A program made the translations under genes and the position numbers. DNA of 64,000 bases from Marinobacter fonticola (GTDB taxonomy: Bacteria > Pseudomonadota > Gammaproteobacteria > Pseudomonadales > Oleiphilaceae), in contig NZ_CP043042.1 in the NCBI RefSeq assembly GCF_008122265.1, positions 1,116,001-1,180,000 of the forward strand, written 5' to 3'. The first letter of the stretch is position 1; every line of letters begins with the position of its first letter. This document shows positions 26,329-35,168 of this stretch, piece after piece. The notes beneath the pieces were generated by a model that saw only the letters and a list, made by a program, of their open reading frames with translations, made no database searches and was not told where the DNA came from.

Positions 26329-27132
26329 ATGGATCAAGTCCAGGACGAATTTGGCCGTTGGCATCATGCGTATCAACTCGAGTCTGGCCAGACTCAAAAA
26401 CACGAACTGAGTGAAACCCGCTTCTGGGTTACGTTGCTGGACAGCGAGTGGCAGGTTCGGTGGGAGCGTAACGCAGGAGAAACCGACAAGACTGAATGGT
26501 GCCAATCCATCAGTCATGTACTGCCTTCCAGTGAGGTCAATACTATGCGGTTCGTGCGTCCGGACGAGGGCGATACGGTCATGTTCATGCCCGCCCTGGC
26601 GGACCGGCCGACGATGATTCGGCCTTACCAGCCCCTGACGATTCCTGCTGGGCGGGAGTGCACGATTTATGTCGCCTCGCTGGTATGGATGCGTATCCTC
26701 GTTGGCCATACGCAAACCCAATTGCTGGAGATGCCGCTGGCTGAGCCGTCGTTAACCTGGGTCGGGCGGTCCACCATGGATGGCGACCTGTGTTACACGT
26801 CGCCAACGTATGCCCGGTTGGTACTCGATGCCGTACCCAGACGGCCGTGGCGAGCCATCAGTCCGGTTCGGATTTGTAACCGGCGCCCTGAACCATTGTT
26901 ATTGGAGCGTTTCAGCCTGCCGACGCCGGTGCTGCCGCTGTATCGCAACAGCCGGCGTCAGCTATGGACGCCGAAAGTCACTGTGGTTTGTGAAACCGAT
27001 ATCGCCGAAGCGCGCCTGCGCGTCGCCAGCAAAACGCCGCCGGAAGCCGGTGAATGCGAGATGTTGGCAGCCTCAAGGACGCGCAACGATCGCGGCGTTT
27101 TGACCAAAGCACTGGACCGGATTTTCGGCTAA
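26329..27132 (+). CDS. DUF432 domain-containing protein
   Basis: A 267-residue protein I place in the DUF432 family, of unknown biochemical function. It lacks a signal peptide and membrane helices and is rich in beta-strand-like segments (LTIPAGRECTIYVASLVWMRI, WTPKVTVVCETD). AGGAAG precedes the ATG. It is first in a same-strand series with an MscS-type channel 21 bp downstream, then RimB-like protease, RimK ligase and an aspartoacylase-like hydrolase. The constant pairing with a channel suggests a cytosolic or membrane-associated accessory, but no role is established. Confidence 0.72.
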   Translation: MDQVQDEFGRWHHAYQLESGQTQKHELSETRFWVTLLDSEWQVRWERNAGETDKTEWCQSISHVLPSSEVNTMRFVRPDEGDTVMFMPALADRPTMIRPYQPLTIPAGRECTIYVASLVWMRILVGHTQTQLLEMPLAEPSLTWVGRSTMDGDLCYTSPTYARLVLDAVPRRPWRAISPVRICNRRPEPLLLERFSLPTPVLPLYRNSRRQLWTPKVTVVCETDIAEARLRVASKTPPEAGECEMLAASRTRNDRGVLTKALDRIFG

Positions 27133-27153
27133 TTTAAAAGGGAGTGGCATAGC

Positions 27154-28005
27154 GTGGATATCTGGCAGGCGTTGGTTGCCGAACTGACGTCGATTAATTG
27201 GGGTGCCTGGGTCAGGGTCGTCGCTCTGCTGGCGATCGGCTTTCTGTTGGCATCGTTGGCTGCTCGCAGTCTTAGCGGTTTCCTCCGCAGTCGTTCGTCT
27301 CGGCATGTGACGGCGATGTTCCGCCGTTTGGCGTTCTATGCAGTCTTCGTCATTTTCATTATTGCCGCGCTACGGGAAGCCGGATTCGATCCGACCGTGT
27401 TGCTGGGGGCGGCGGGTATACTGACCGTAGCCATCGGCTTTGCCTCCCAAACGTCGGCATCCAACATGATTAGCGGGCTGTTTCTGCTTATGGAGAAGCC
27501 CTTTGAAATTGGTAACTTCATTGAGGTGGACGGGACCATCGGTGAGGTTATCGGCATCGACATGCTGAGCGTCAAGCTGCGGACCGTCGACAATCTGTAT
27601 GTACGGATACCCAACGAGACGCTGATCAAGACGCGGGTGATTAATCGCTCGCGGTTTCCGATACGGCGCCTGGATCTGACGATTGGCATTGCTTACCGGG
27701 AAGATGTCCGCCGGGTGGAGACACTGCTGCTGGAACTGGCGAAAAACAACAGTTTTTGCCTGGAGGAGCCTAGGCCTTTTGTGCAGATGACCGCATTCGG
27801 TCCGTCCTCGGTGGACTTGCAGTTTTCCTACTGGGTGCCGGCCGAGAGGGTATTGGAAGGTCGCAGTGAAATGATGGAAGCCATTAAGACAACGTTTGAT
27901 CGGGAGAGTATTGAGATTCCGTTCCCACACACCAGTGTCTATGCCGGTAGCCAGTCAGCGCCATTCCAAATAGAGCTGGTTAATGGAAAGGGAACCTCTG
28001 ATTAA
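27154..28005 (+). CDS. Small-conductance mechanosensitive channel (MscS family)
   Basis: A 283-residue inner-membrane channel. Three hydrophobic segments lie in residues ~20-105; the third carries the pore-lining Gly/Ala-rich helix (LGAAGILTVAIGFASQTSASNMISGLF). The beta domain follows (PFEIGNFIEVDGTIGEVIGIDM, VRIPNETLIKTRVINRS) and then the C-terminal alpha-beta domain. GGGAG supports the GTG start. Such channels release solutes on hypo-osmotic shock. The last residues and stop codon lie inside the left arm of the palindromic element at 27991-28166, so the extreme C-terminus may have been altered by its insertion. Confidence 0.92.
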   Translation: MDIWQALVAELTSINWGAWVRVVALLAIGFLLASLAARSLSGFLRSRSSRHVTAMFRRLAFYAVFVIFIIAALREAGFDPTVLLGAAGILTVAIGFASQTSASNMISGLFLLMEKPFEIGNFIEVDGTIGEVIGIDMLSVKLRTVDNLYVRIPNETLIKTRVINRSRFPIRRLDLTIGIAYREDVRRVETLLLELAKNNSFCLEEPRPFVQMTAFGPSSVDLQFSYWVPAERVLEGRSEMMEAIKTTFDRESIEIPFPHTSVYAGSQSAPFQIELVNGKGTSD

Positions 28006-28166
28006 GGTCTATGGGCGATTCTGCAAGCCTTGCCCGAAGGGGCCCGCCCTGAAAGCCGGACTCCGTGTTGCGACTTCTGGAAAGGCCACCAGCCTTCCTG
28101 CGAAGTCGCGCCTTGATTCCGGCTTTCAGGGCGGGCCAGAATCGTCAATAGACCATCAGAGGTTCC
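27991..28166. mobile_element. 176-bp nested palindromic element (MITE-like or giant hairpin)
   Basis: An almost complete inverted repeat. From outside inward the arms are 27991-28002/28155-28166 (12 bp perfect, GGAACCTCTGAT), 28006-28012/28148-28154 (7 bp), 28016-28022/28138-28144 (7 bp), 28041-28060/28118-28137 (20 bp perfect), 28070-28077/28102-28109 (8 bp) and a central pair at 28079-28086/28092-28098. It encodes nothing. The outer ends look like transposon terminal repeats (my recollection is of IS5-type ends beginning GGAACCTCTGA), suggesting a non-autonomous element, but no target duplication is evident. It ends mscS and precedes the RimB-like gene by 17 bp. Confidence 0.7.
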
Positions 28167-28183
28167 ATAACAGGATGTGACTC

Positions 28184-28663
28184 ATGAGGAAAAATGATAC
28201 CGCGACTACGGCCAGTAAAAACCTGATTGCGCTGGGCTGGCGTGAATGGCTGGGCTTGCCGGAATTAGGTATTGACCGCATCAAGGCCAAGATCGATACC
28301 GGAGCACGCACCTCTTGCCTGCACACCTTTCGGATGGAACCTTACACCCAGGACGACGAGCGTCGGGTGCGCTTTTGGGTCCATCCGTACCAGAACGATA
28401 TGCACACCGTGGTGGAGTGCGATGCCCCGGTACTCGATGAGCGCATGGTCTCCGACTCCGGGGGCCATCGGGAACAGCGATTGGTGATTGTCACACCGGT
28501 GGTCGTTGGCGAGACGCCCTGGAATGTCGAGATGACACTGACCAATCGCGATTCCATGCGATTTCGAATGCTGCTGGGGCGAACGGCTATGGCCGGCCGT
28601 GCCCTGGTCCAGCCCGAATATTCTTATCTGGCCGGAGAACCGGCTACAGGGAGCAACACATGA
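28184..28663 (+). CDS. RimB-like ATP-dependent zinc protease (retropepsin-like domain)
   Basis: A 159-residue protein of the RimK-associated retropepsin-like family (ATP-dependent zinc protease, RimB). The aspartic-protease-like motif [13 protein letters not shown] occurs near residue 37, and [14 protein letters not shown] matches the second conserved loop (family LLGRxA motif). It has no signal peptide. The stop overlaps the rimK start as ATGA. In Pseudomonas, RimB modulates RimK-dependent glutamation of ribosomal protein S6; the same partnership is likely here. Confidence 0.88.
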   Translation: MRKNDTATTASKNLIALGWREWLGLPELGIDRIKAKIDTGARTSCLHTFRMEPYTQDDERRVRFWVHPYQNDMHTVVECDAPVLDERMVSDSGGHREQRLVIVTPVVVGETPWNVEMTLTNRDSMRFRMLLGRTAMAGRALVQPEYSYLAGEPATGSNT

Positions 28664-29565
28664 AGATTGCCGTGCTTTCGCGCAACAAGTCGCTCTACTC
28701 CACACGACGCCTGGTAGAGGAAGGCCTCAACCGAGGCCATGAAGTGCGCGTAGTGGACTGTCTGCATTGCTACATGAATATCACCTCTGCCAAGCCCGAG
28801 ATTCACTACCGCCGGGAAGTTCTGGACGACTTCGATGTCGTGATTCCCCGTATCGGCGCTTCGGTCACCTTCTACGGCACCGCCGTGCTGCGTCAGTTCG
28901 AAATGATGGGCGTCTTTCCGGTGAACGAGTCCGTGGCCATTAGTCGCTCACGGGACAAGCTGCGTTCGCTGCAGCTGTTGGCACGTAAAGGGGTGGGCAT
29001 GCCGGTGACCGGCTTCGCCAACAAGCCCGACGACGTGCCCGAGCTGATCCGCATGGTGGGCGGTTCGCCGGTGGTGATTAAATTGCTGCAAGGCACCCAG
29101 GGCATCGGCGTGGTGCTGGCGGAAACCCGCAAGGCGGCCGAAAGCGTGATCGAGGCCTTTATGGGTCTAAAAGCGGACATTCTGGTGCAGGAATTCATCA
29201 AGGAAGCCGGCGGCGCCGATATCCGCTGCTTTGTCATCGGCGACAAAGTGATTGCCGCCATGAAGCGCCAGGCCGGAGAAGGGGAGTTCCGCTCCAACCT
29301 GCACCGGGGCGGCACGGCCTCGTTGGTGCGGATCTCGCCGGAAGAGCGCCGTACTGCCATTGCTGCGGCCAAGGCCATGGGTTTGAATGTCGCCGGCGTG
29401 GATTTGCTCCGCTCCAGCCGTGGGCCGCTGGTGATGGAGGTGAATTCGTCGCCCGGTCTTGAAGGTATCGAGACTGCGACCGGAAAGAACATTGCCGGAA
29501 TGGTCATCGACTGGACCGAGCGGAACCAGAGACCCTGGAAAACCCGTACCAAAGGGAGAGGTTAA
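28660..29565 (+). CDS. rimK: ATP-grasp ligase RimK (ribosomal protein S6 glutamate ligase)
   Basis: A 301-residue ATP-grasp enzyme that adds glutamates to the C-terminus of ribosomal protein S6. It starts [18 protein letters not shown] as RimK does. The ATP-grasp parts are visible: [57 protein letters not shown], and metal ligands in [14 protein letters not shown] (signatures quoted in part). It is coupled to the RimB-like gene by ATGA and followed after 1 bp by the hydrolase gene. Other ATP-grasp peptide ligases are similar, so S6 as substrate rests on close resemblance. Confidence 0.92.
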   Translation: MKIAVLSRNKSLYSTRRLVEEGLNRGHEVRVVDCLHCYMNITSAKPEIHYRREVLDDFDVVIPRIGASVTFYGTAVLRQFEMMGVFPVNESVAISRSRDKLRSLQLLARKGVGMPVTGFANKPDDVPELIRMVGGSPVVIKLLQGTQGIGVVLAETRKAAESVIEAFMGLKADILVQEFIKEAGGADIRCFVIGDKVIAAMKRQAGEGEFRSNLHRGGTASLVRISPEERRTAIAAAKAMGLNVAGVDLLRSSRGPLVMEVNSSPGLEGIETATGKNIAGMVIDWTERNQRPWKTRTKGRG

Positions 29566-29566
29566 G

Positions 29567-30631
29567 ATGGCACGGGCGCCTTATAAAATCGCTGGCGAGG
29601 AGATTCCCGCAGGGACCCGGAAAACGGTTGAAGTGCCAGTGGCGAAACTCTACACCCATACGCCGCTGCACATCCCGGTGGAAGTGGTGCATGGCCGCCG
29701 GGACGGCCCGGTGCTCCTGGTCTGCGCCGCCATTCACGGCGACGAGATCAATGGCGTTGAAATTATCCGCCGGGTGCTGCGCTATGGCGCTTTGCGCCAT
29801 CTGCGAGGCACATTGATCGCAGTGCCGATTGTCAACGTCTTCGGTTTCGTTCAGCGTACCCGCTACCTGCCGGACCGGCGTGATCTGAACCGGTGTTTTC
29901 CAGGTTCCGAAAGCGGCACTCTGGGTGGACGCATCGCCTATCTGTTCCGCACGCAGATCATGGAAAACGTGACCCACATTATCGATTTGCATACCGGGGC
30001 GATCCACCGCTTCAACCTTCCACAGATTCGGGCTGAGCTGAAGAATCCCGAGACAATTCGTATCGCCGAGGCCTTCGGAGCGCCGGTTATCCTCAATGCC
30101 AGCTTGCGGGAAGGCACTCTGCGTGAGTATGCGGATTCGCTGGATATTCCGGTCATCACCTACGAGGGCGGCGAGGCGCTACGTTTCGACGATGTGATCA
30201 TTTCCAGCGGCGTGCGAGGCATTATACGGGTGATGCGGGCGTTGGAAATGCTGCCGCCGAAGGCCTCGCGGATCAAGATTAAGAAGCGGTCCGAGGTGGC
30301 GGCGACCTCGACCTGGGTGCGGGCCGATATCGACGGCATCATGCGGCCTATCGTTCGTCTGGGCCAGCGCGTGCGTAAAGGCCAGAAACTGGCGGTGATT
30401 GCCGATCCGTTTGGCGAAACCGAAACCGCGTTAACCGCCTCCGTCTCCGGTATCGTCATCGGGATGAACAACTTGCCTCTGGTGAACGAGGGCGAGGCGA
30501 TCTACCACATCGCCCGTTTCGATGAAATTGCTGAGGCAGAGAAGGCGATGGATTACTTTCGCTCCAAGCTGGATCCGGACGTGACCGAGGCGGTGTTGCC
30601 GGTGCATCCGTGGGATGATCAGCAGAAGTGA
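29567..30631 (+). CDS. Succinylglutamate desuccinylase/aspartoacylase family zinc hydrolase
   Basis: A 354-residue M14-like zinc hydrolase. Zinc ligands are seen in CAAIHGDEINGVE (His and Glu) and the later His in IIDLHTGAIHR; NRCFPGS is the substrate arginine region. A C-terminal lipoyl-like beta domain (VRLGQRVRKGQKLAVIADPFG) is typical of the longer bacterial members, not of AstE. The frame is open from 29459 inside rimK, but the ATG at 29567 follows GGGAGAGG. Being directly behind a glutamate ligase, it may remove acyl or glutamyl groups from a related product; that is inference. Confidence 0.85.
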   Translation: MARAPYKIAGEEIPAGTRKTVEVPVAKLYTHTPLHIPVEVVHGRRDGPVLLVCAAIHGDEINGVEIIRRVLRYGALRHLRGTLIAVPIVNVFGFVQRTRYLPDRRDLNRCFPGSESGTLGGRIAYLFRTQIMENVTHIIDLHTGAIHRFNLPQIRAELKNPETIRIAEAFGAPVILNASLREGTLREYADSLDIPVITYEGGEALRFDDVIISSGVRGIIRVMRALEMLPPKASRIKIKKRSEVAATSTWVRADIDGIMRPIVRLGQRVRKGQKLAVIADPFGETETALTASVSGIVIGMNNLPLVNEGEAIYHIARFDEIAEAEKAMDYFRSKLDPDVTEAVLPVHPWDDQQK

Positions 30632-30688
30632 TTTAAGGGATAATCATCGTCCGCAAAGGATGCGCTCAACGAAGCGGGCTGAAAAATA

Positions 30689-30717
30689 AAGAAGCCGGTC
30701 CTCAAGACCGGCTTCTT
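30689..30717. terminator. Bidirectional intrinsic terminator
   Basis: A 12-bp stem (AAGAAGCCGGTC 30689-30700 with its complement 30706-30717) and a 5-nt loop, between two convergent genes. A-rich upstream sequence (AAAAATAAA) gives a T-run on the minus strand, so it serves phoH best. Confidence 0.8.
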
Positions 30718-30731
30718 GCGTTCCGCGACGT

Positions 30732-32195
30732 TTAAAGATTTGCTTCGGCAAACTCCGCCAATGCCGACCGCGGCACGCCCTGCAGATGGATATGCCCCCC
30801 ATGGCGGAAGTTCTTGAAACGCTCCGTCATGTAAGTCAACCCGGAACTCAGGCCGCTCAGATAAGGCGTATCGATCTGTGCCAGGTTACCCAGGCAGATC
30901 ACCTTGGAGCCATTGCCGGCCCGGGTGATGATCGTCTTGATTTGGTGCGGCGTCAGGTTTTGGGACTCGTCGATGATGATCAGGCTGTGCTGGAAGCTGC
31001 GCCCGCGAATGTAGTTCAGTGATTTGAAGTGCAGCGGCACCTTGGAGAGGATGTAGTCCACGCTGGCGGTCATGTTCTCGTCGTCTTCGTGGAGAGCCTC
31101 CAGGTTGTCGACGATCGCCCCCAGCCAGGGCTCCATCTTCTCCGCCTCAGTGCCAGGCAGGAAGCCGATGTCCTCATCCAGGCCTTGGGTGCTGCGGGTA
31201 GCGATGATCCGCTTGTAGTCCTTGCTGGCCACGGTCAGCTCGATACAGGCGGCCAGCGCCAGGATCGTCTTGCCCGAACCCGCAGAGCCGGTGAGGTTTA
31301 CCAGATGTACGTCCGGGTCCATTAGTAGGTTGAGGGCGATGCCCTGATAGATATCCCGGGGGGTCAGGCCCCAGACTTCCTTGTTCATCAGGTCCTGCTG
31401 GTGAAGGTCCTGCAATACCAGTTGGTCTTCCTCGATGTCCACCACCTTGCCGACGAACCCCTGCTCGTCGATGACGAACTCGTTGATATTGAGCTTTGCC
31501 AGTTCCCCTTCGCGTTTAAGAATGTGCTCAGTCACGCCTTCGCGCTGGATGGTTTCTACCTTCGCGATGTTATCCCAGAACGAGTTGGGAAATTCCCGGT
31601 AGCCCTTGGGGAGCAGATCAATATCGTCCAGTAACTGATCGTTGTGGTAGTCCTGGGCTTCGACGCCAAAACCCCGCGCCTTCAGGCGCATGTTGATATC
31701 CTTGCTGACCAGGAGAATGTCCCGGTCGGCGTGCCGTGCCTGCAGCGCTGCTAGCGTATTAATGATCTTGTTGTCGTTCAGATGCTCCGGCAGGGAGTGG
31801 CTGCCGGTGTGCTCGGCGCTCATCAGAATCGACAGGGTGCCCAGTGGAGCCGCCTTTCGGGCCCGCACGATAGGCACGCCGCGCTCTATATCCTTCGGAC
31901 TGGCGTCGCCCAACAATTTGTCGATGTTGCGAATGGCCTGGCGGCAGTCTGCAGCCACCGCCTGCTTGCCGGATTTAAGGCTATCCAATTCCTCCAGAAC
32001 GGTCATGGGGATAATGACATCGTGTTCTTCGAAGTTGAGCAGGGCGTTGGGGTCGTGAATCAGGACGTTGGTGTCGAGGACGTACATCTTTTTCCGCTCT
32101 TGCGGTTCTGAGGGCATAGGGCTCGATACCTCGCAGTGGGCGTTTTGATCGATCTCCGTGCTCGGCGTTCCGTCGCGCGTGGCTGTCTCGGTCAT
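30732..32195 (-). CDS. PhoH-family ATPase with N-terminal PIN domain
   Basis: A 487-residue protein (PhoH2/YlaK type). The PIN nuclease domain starts at KKMYVLDTNVLIHDPNAL (Asp41) with further acidic residues; the PhoH helicase-like ATPase follows, with Walker A GSAGSGKT (303-310) and Walker B SLIIIDESQNL. PIN-PhoH proteins act as sequence-specific RNA helicase-nucleases. The ATG at 32195 overlaps the CBS-gene stop (ATGA), which favours this start over an internal ATG at 32087. Confidence 0.92.
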   Translation of the reverse strand: MTETATRDGTPSTEIDQNAHCEVSSPMPSEPQERKKMYVLDTNVLIHDPNALLNFEEHDVIIPMTVLEELDSLKSGKQAVAADCRQAIRNIDKLLGDASPKDIERGVPIVRARKAAPLGTLSILMSAEHTGSHSLPEHLNDNKIINTLAALQARHADRDILLVSKDINMRLKARGFGVEAQDYHNDQLLDDIDLLPKGYREFPNSFWDNIAKVETIQREGVTEHILKREGELAKLNINEFVIDEQGFVGKVVDIEEDQLVLQDLHQQDLMNKEVWGLTPRDIYQGIALNLLMDPDVHLVNLTGSAGSGKTILALAACIELTVASKDYKRIIATRSTQGLDEDIGFLPGTEAEKMEPWLGAIVDNLEALHEDDENMTASVDYILSKVPLHFKSLNYIRGRSFQHSLIIIDESQNLTPHQIKTIITRAGNGSKVICLGNLAQIDTPYLSGLSSGLTYMTERFKNFRHGGHIHLQGVPRSALAEFAEANL

Positions 32196-32680
32196 GTCAG
32201 GCAGCGGCGGGCCAAGTCGTTGTTGGAGATCAGTTTCAGCATGTCATAGGTGGTGATGATGCCGGTTATTTCTCCTTCGTGGGTGACGAAAATTCGGTGC
32301 AGGTGTTCTTCCATCATGAGGTCGGCGATGTCCCGCACCGGGGTATCTTCGGTGACAGAAACAACAATGGGGGTCATGATGTCGCGGACTTCCACCGGCA
32401 GCTTGCTCATTTCCTCGAAGATAAACATGCGCAGGCGGCGTGCTTCTTTCTGTTCTTCGGGAGTTAACTGCCGTTCGGCATCGGAGGGCCGCGATGAAGA
32501 CCAGCGGAATTCGGCAACGTCCTTTAACGTGGCGATACCGATGATGCGGCCTTCGGAGTCGCTCACAGGGCTGCCGGTGATCTCGTGATCGGTGAGGAAC
32601 CGGGTGAACTGGTCCATCGTCCAGGACTGGGGTACGGCTTTAACGCTGGGTGTCATGATCTCGCGTGCGAGAACCGTCAT
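32192..32680 (-). CDS. Tandem CBS-domain protein
   Basis: A 162-residue protein made of two CBS motifs (VLAREIMTPSVKAVPQSWTM and VRDIMTPIVVSVTEDTPV as segment starts, quoted in part), forming a Bateman module that binds adenine nucleotides. The ~35-residue linker is charged. It is ATGA-coupled to phoH, which suggests that it senses energy state for the PIN-PhoH protein. No enzymatic domain is attached. Confidence 0.88.
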   Translation of the reverse strand: MTVLAREIMTPSVKAVPQSWTMDQFTRFLTDHEITGSPVSDSEGRIIGIATLKDVAEFRWSSSRPSDAERQLTPEEQKEARRLRMFIFEEMSKLPVEVRDIMTPIVVSVTEDTPVRDIADLMMEEHLHRIFVTHEGEITGIITTYDMLKLISNNDLARRCLT

Positions 32681-32828
32681 TCTAGCTTTCCTGCTCTGAC
32701 GCCAGGTTTGTTGTGTGCCGACAGGCGCTTATTTTGAAGGACCTTTTAGCCCCCGTCGTTTCGCAATTCTGCACCTGCATTCCCGACGCGTTTATCGAGA
32801 ATTCTTACATCAGAGCTTATACGCTCTT

Positions 32829-33548
32829 TTATTCGACGTCACCCTCCGATTTAACCACATCAACCAATGCGCCGGATGGATTAAATACGAGGTTGTAGTC
32901 AGCGTAGCGGGGCTTTTGCGCGATGGATTCCAGGTTGCGTATGGACTTTAGAGGGATATCGACGACCAGCGAATTGACCAGCCAGCTTGGAATAGCCCCG
33001 TTGGGCTCGGTGTGTTGGATCCAGGTCAGACGGGTCTGGTCAGCGTTAAGGGGCTCGAAACGGTAGAGGGTATCGGATTTATCGACGCGTACGTAATCGT
33101 CCTTCTCGTCGCGGGCATTGGGGATCGCGTTCAGTGCCATAACGATAACGCCGGACGCCTTATTCCCCTGGGTCTGTATACGTATCACGTAGTCACGGTC
33201 CTGCACGGGCCATGGCATGTCATTGACCGAATACGCATAGCGATCATGGAAGTCGCCGTCGCCGAAGGCCTTGGAAATAACGCAGTTGTGTACCCACTCG
33301 GTGCAGGACTCGGGATCGATCATCACCGCCATAAGTCGCGATACGGAGACATCCAGCTCGGCAACGGCTTTGAAGGCCTCGAAATCCGAGCCTGACAGCG
33401 GCGTGGTGTAGATGCGGATACCGTCGCTTTCCTTACGCAGCTCCCAATCGGCGCCGTCGTCGGGGAGGCTGCCGGCAAAGGCGAGAGTAAGGGGGAACAA
33501 CAAGGTCGCCGGAAACAACCAAAAATGTCTACAGTTCAACAGTCTCAA
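32829..33548 (-). CDS. Exported START-domain lipid-binding protein
   Basis: A START/SRPBCC-fold protein (about 239 residues). A signal peptide (FWLFPATLLFPLTLAFA) precedes a domain with DWELRKESDGIRIYTTPL, CTEWVHNCVISKAF and MPWPVQDRDYVIRIQT, typical of bacterial START proteins. The start is uncertain: an ATG at 33599 gives a 256-residue protein, but the TTG at 33548 has AAGGA 7 nt upstream and puts the hydrophobic stretch at a normal distance. Periplasmic lipid binding or transfer is the likely role. Confidence 0.82.
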   Translation of the reverse strand: MRLLNCRHFWLFPATLLFPLTLAFAGSLPDDGADWELRKESDGIRIYTTPLSGSDFEAFKAVAELDVSVSRLMAVMIDPESCTEWVHNCVISKAFGDGDFHDRYAYSVNDMPWPVQDRDYVIRIQTQGNKASGVIVMALNAIPNARDEKDDYVRVDKSDTLYRFEPLNADQTRLTWIQHTEPNGAIPSWLVNSLVVDIPLKSIRNLESIAQKPRYADYNLVFNPSGALVDVVKSEGDVE

Positions 33549-33806
33549 GGCTTTGTCCTTCTCTGACTTCTTGGCTGGCGATACGCTGCAGGGCGGCATC
33601 CGTGCAGGGCGAATGCGTTCGGCAGTCTAGCATGGGCCTGAAGACCGGAAATGATACCTGCGCGGCAGTTTTGGGGATCGTTTCGAGCGCTCTCGGTTTG
33701 GCCCGATTGGACAATTTAGCGGCCTGGAAAACCCAAAGCGGCTGGCACACGGTCAAAATGAAACGAATGGTCGCCTCCCGATAACTAGAACAAGGACAAC
33801 AAATCC

Positions 33807-34802
33807 GTGGAACTCATCGGCGAAAACGGCCAGCCCCAATACGGCGAATTCAATCAACCCATAACTCACATCAACTACCGGGATTTCGACCTGCGCTCCG
33901 TCATGGACCGGCCCCGGCCGCGCTGGGCCAGGTATTGGGCTTTCAATCAGTTCCAATTCGTCAGCGTACAGGGGGCGGACTGGCTGATGGGGCTGGCGGT
34001 GGTAGACCTGAAACTGGTCAGCAACGCGTTTATTTACATCCATGACTTTCGCACAGGTGAGACTCGGGAGAAGCGTTGGCTCAACCCCCTGGCAATAGGC
34101 TGTCATCTCGATCCGTTTCCTGAAAAAGGCACCTGCCGCTTCAAACGCGGGGGAACGGAAATCCTGATCGAAGGCGAGGGCGATAACCGCCGGGTATCCG
34201 TTCTTGGGGAAGGAATCGATCTCGACCTGCAACTCAGCGACGATAGGCATCCGCTGCGTCTATGCAGTCGTGCGGGCTACGCCGGTTGGGTCTTTACCCG
34301 AAAATCAGCCGGTCTGCCGGTTGGTGGGCGGCTGCGCTGGGGCGAAAAAACCTACACGATCGATGGCGACCTGCGGGGCACCGTTGACTGGAGCTGCGGC
34401 TTCATGCGCCGGGAAACGGCATGGAACTGGGCTTGCTTGGCTGGGGTGACCGACAGCGGGCGTACCGTGGGGCTGAATCTTGCCGCCGGTGTCAACGAAA
34501 CCGGCGTGACGGAAAATGCGCTGTGGATCGACGGAATACGGATCAAGCTTGACCTCGCCCGTTTCGCATTTGACCGGTATGAGCCGGGCTCGTCCTGGCG
34601 GGTGACGACATCCGATGGGCGCGTCGACTTGCGCTTTCAGCCCGAAGGTGTTCGGCGGGAACGGATCAATGCGGTTCTTTTGGCTTCGAACTTCAGGCAG
34701 TTCGCCGGCACTTTTAACGGCACGGTAACGGACAACGACGGGGCAACCCTGAAAATAGAGAACATGCGAGGTTTGATAGAGGATCACTTTGCCCGTTGGT
34801 AG
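33807..34802 (+). CDS. DUF2804 family protein
   Basis: A 331-residue protein recognisable as DUF2804 from blocks such as NYRDFDLRSVMDRPRPRWAR, GTVDWSCGFMRRETAWNWA and LNLAAGVNETGVTENALW (quoted in short parts). It lacks a signal peptide and is predicted to be mostly beta sheet; distant similarity to hydroxyneurosporene synthase-like lipocalin folds has been noted for such families, from memory. Function is not established. It lies divergent from the START-domain gene across about 250 bp; a lipid-related role for both is only suggestive. Confidence 0.8.
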   Translation: MELIGENGQPQYGEFNQPITHINYRDFDLRSVMDRPRPRWARYWAFNQFQFVSVQGADWLMGLAVVDLKLVSNAFIYIHDFRTGETREKRWLNPLAIGCHLDPFPEKGTCRFKRGGTEILIEGEGDNRRVSVLGEGIDLDLQLSDDRHPLRLCSRAGYAGWVFTRKSAGLPVGGRLRWGEKTYTIDGDLRGTVDWSCGFMRRETAWNWACLAGVTDSGRTVGLNLAAGVNETGVTENALWIDGIRIKLDLARFAFDRYEPGSSWRVTTSDGRVDLRFQPEGVRRERINAVLLASNFRQFAGTFNGTVTDNDGATLKIENMRGLIEDHFARW

Positions 34803-34807
34803 CAAGA

Positions 34808-34894
34808 CCCGGCAGACTTACGGCAAAGAGCACCTGCCGGGTGCGAGGGAGCCTCTGAACGCCTTATTCTCTCCGGCGCTCAGACTAGGCTCCC
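34808..34894. other. Two hairpins between convergent DUF2804 and minE genes
   Basis: CCCGGCAG (34808-34815) pairs with 34834-34841, and GGGAGCCT (34847-34854) pairs with 34887-34894. Neither is followed by a T-run, so they are at best weak or factor-assisted terminators. The second arm continues CTGAAC, faintly like the palindromic element's end at 27991. Confidence 0.4.
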
Positions 34895-34907
34895 AAGCGT
34901 CCGGGAT

Positions 34908-35162
34908 TCAGTGGTGTTCAGGCAGGGTTACATTGAGCTCAAGCACCGAACAATCGTCGTTCCGGTCCAGCTCGACCTGCACCATGTCATCATCGATCTG
35001 GACATATTTACGTATCACAGCGACCAGTTCCTGCTGGAGCTGTGGCAGATAATCGGGCTGGTCACGCCTGCCACGTTCATGAGCCACGATGATCTGCAGT
35101 CGCTCCTTGGCCATGTTCGCCGTGTTCTTCTTCTTACTCTTAAAGTAATCGAGAAAACTCAT
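34908..35162 (-). CDS. minE: Cell division topological specificity factor MinE
   Basis: An 84-residue partner of MinD that drives pole-to-pole oscillation and confines MinC inhibition to cell poles. It starts [25 protein letters not shown]: an amphipathic membrane-targeting helix, then the MinD-contact helix, then the dimerisation domain ([17 protein letters not shown]). It lies 6 bp downstream of minD. Confidence 0.97.
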   Translation of the reverse strand: MSFLDYFKSKKKNTANMAKERLQIIVAHERGRRDQPDYLPQLQQELVAVIRKYVQIDDDMVQVELDRNDDCSVLELNVTLPEHH

Positions 35163-35168
35163 GCGGCG

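Noticed and set aside
34808..34894. Terminator for minE or the DUF2804 gene
   Set aside because: Two hairpins are present but neither has a T-run, so they were recorded only as structured sequence.
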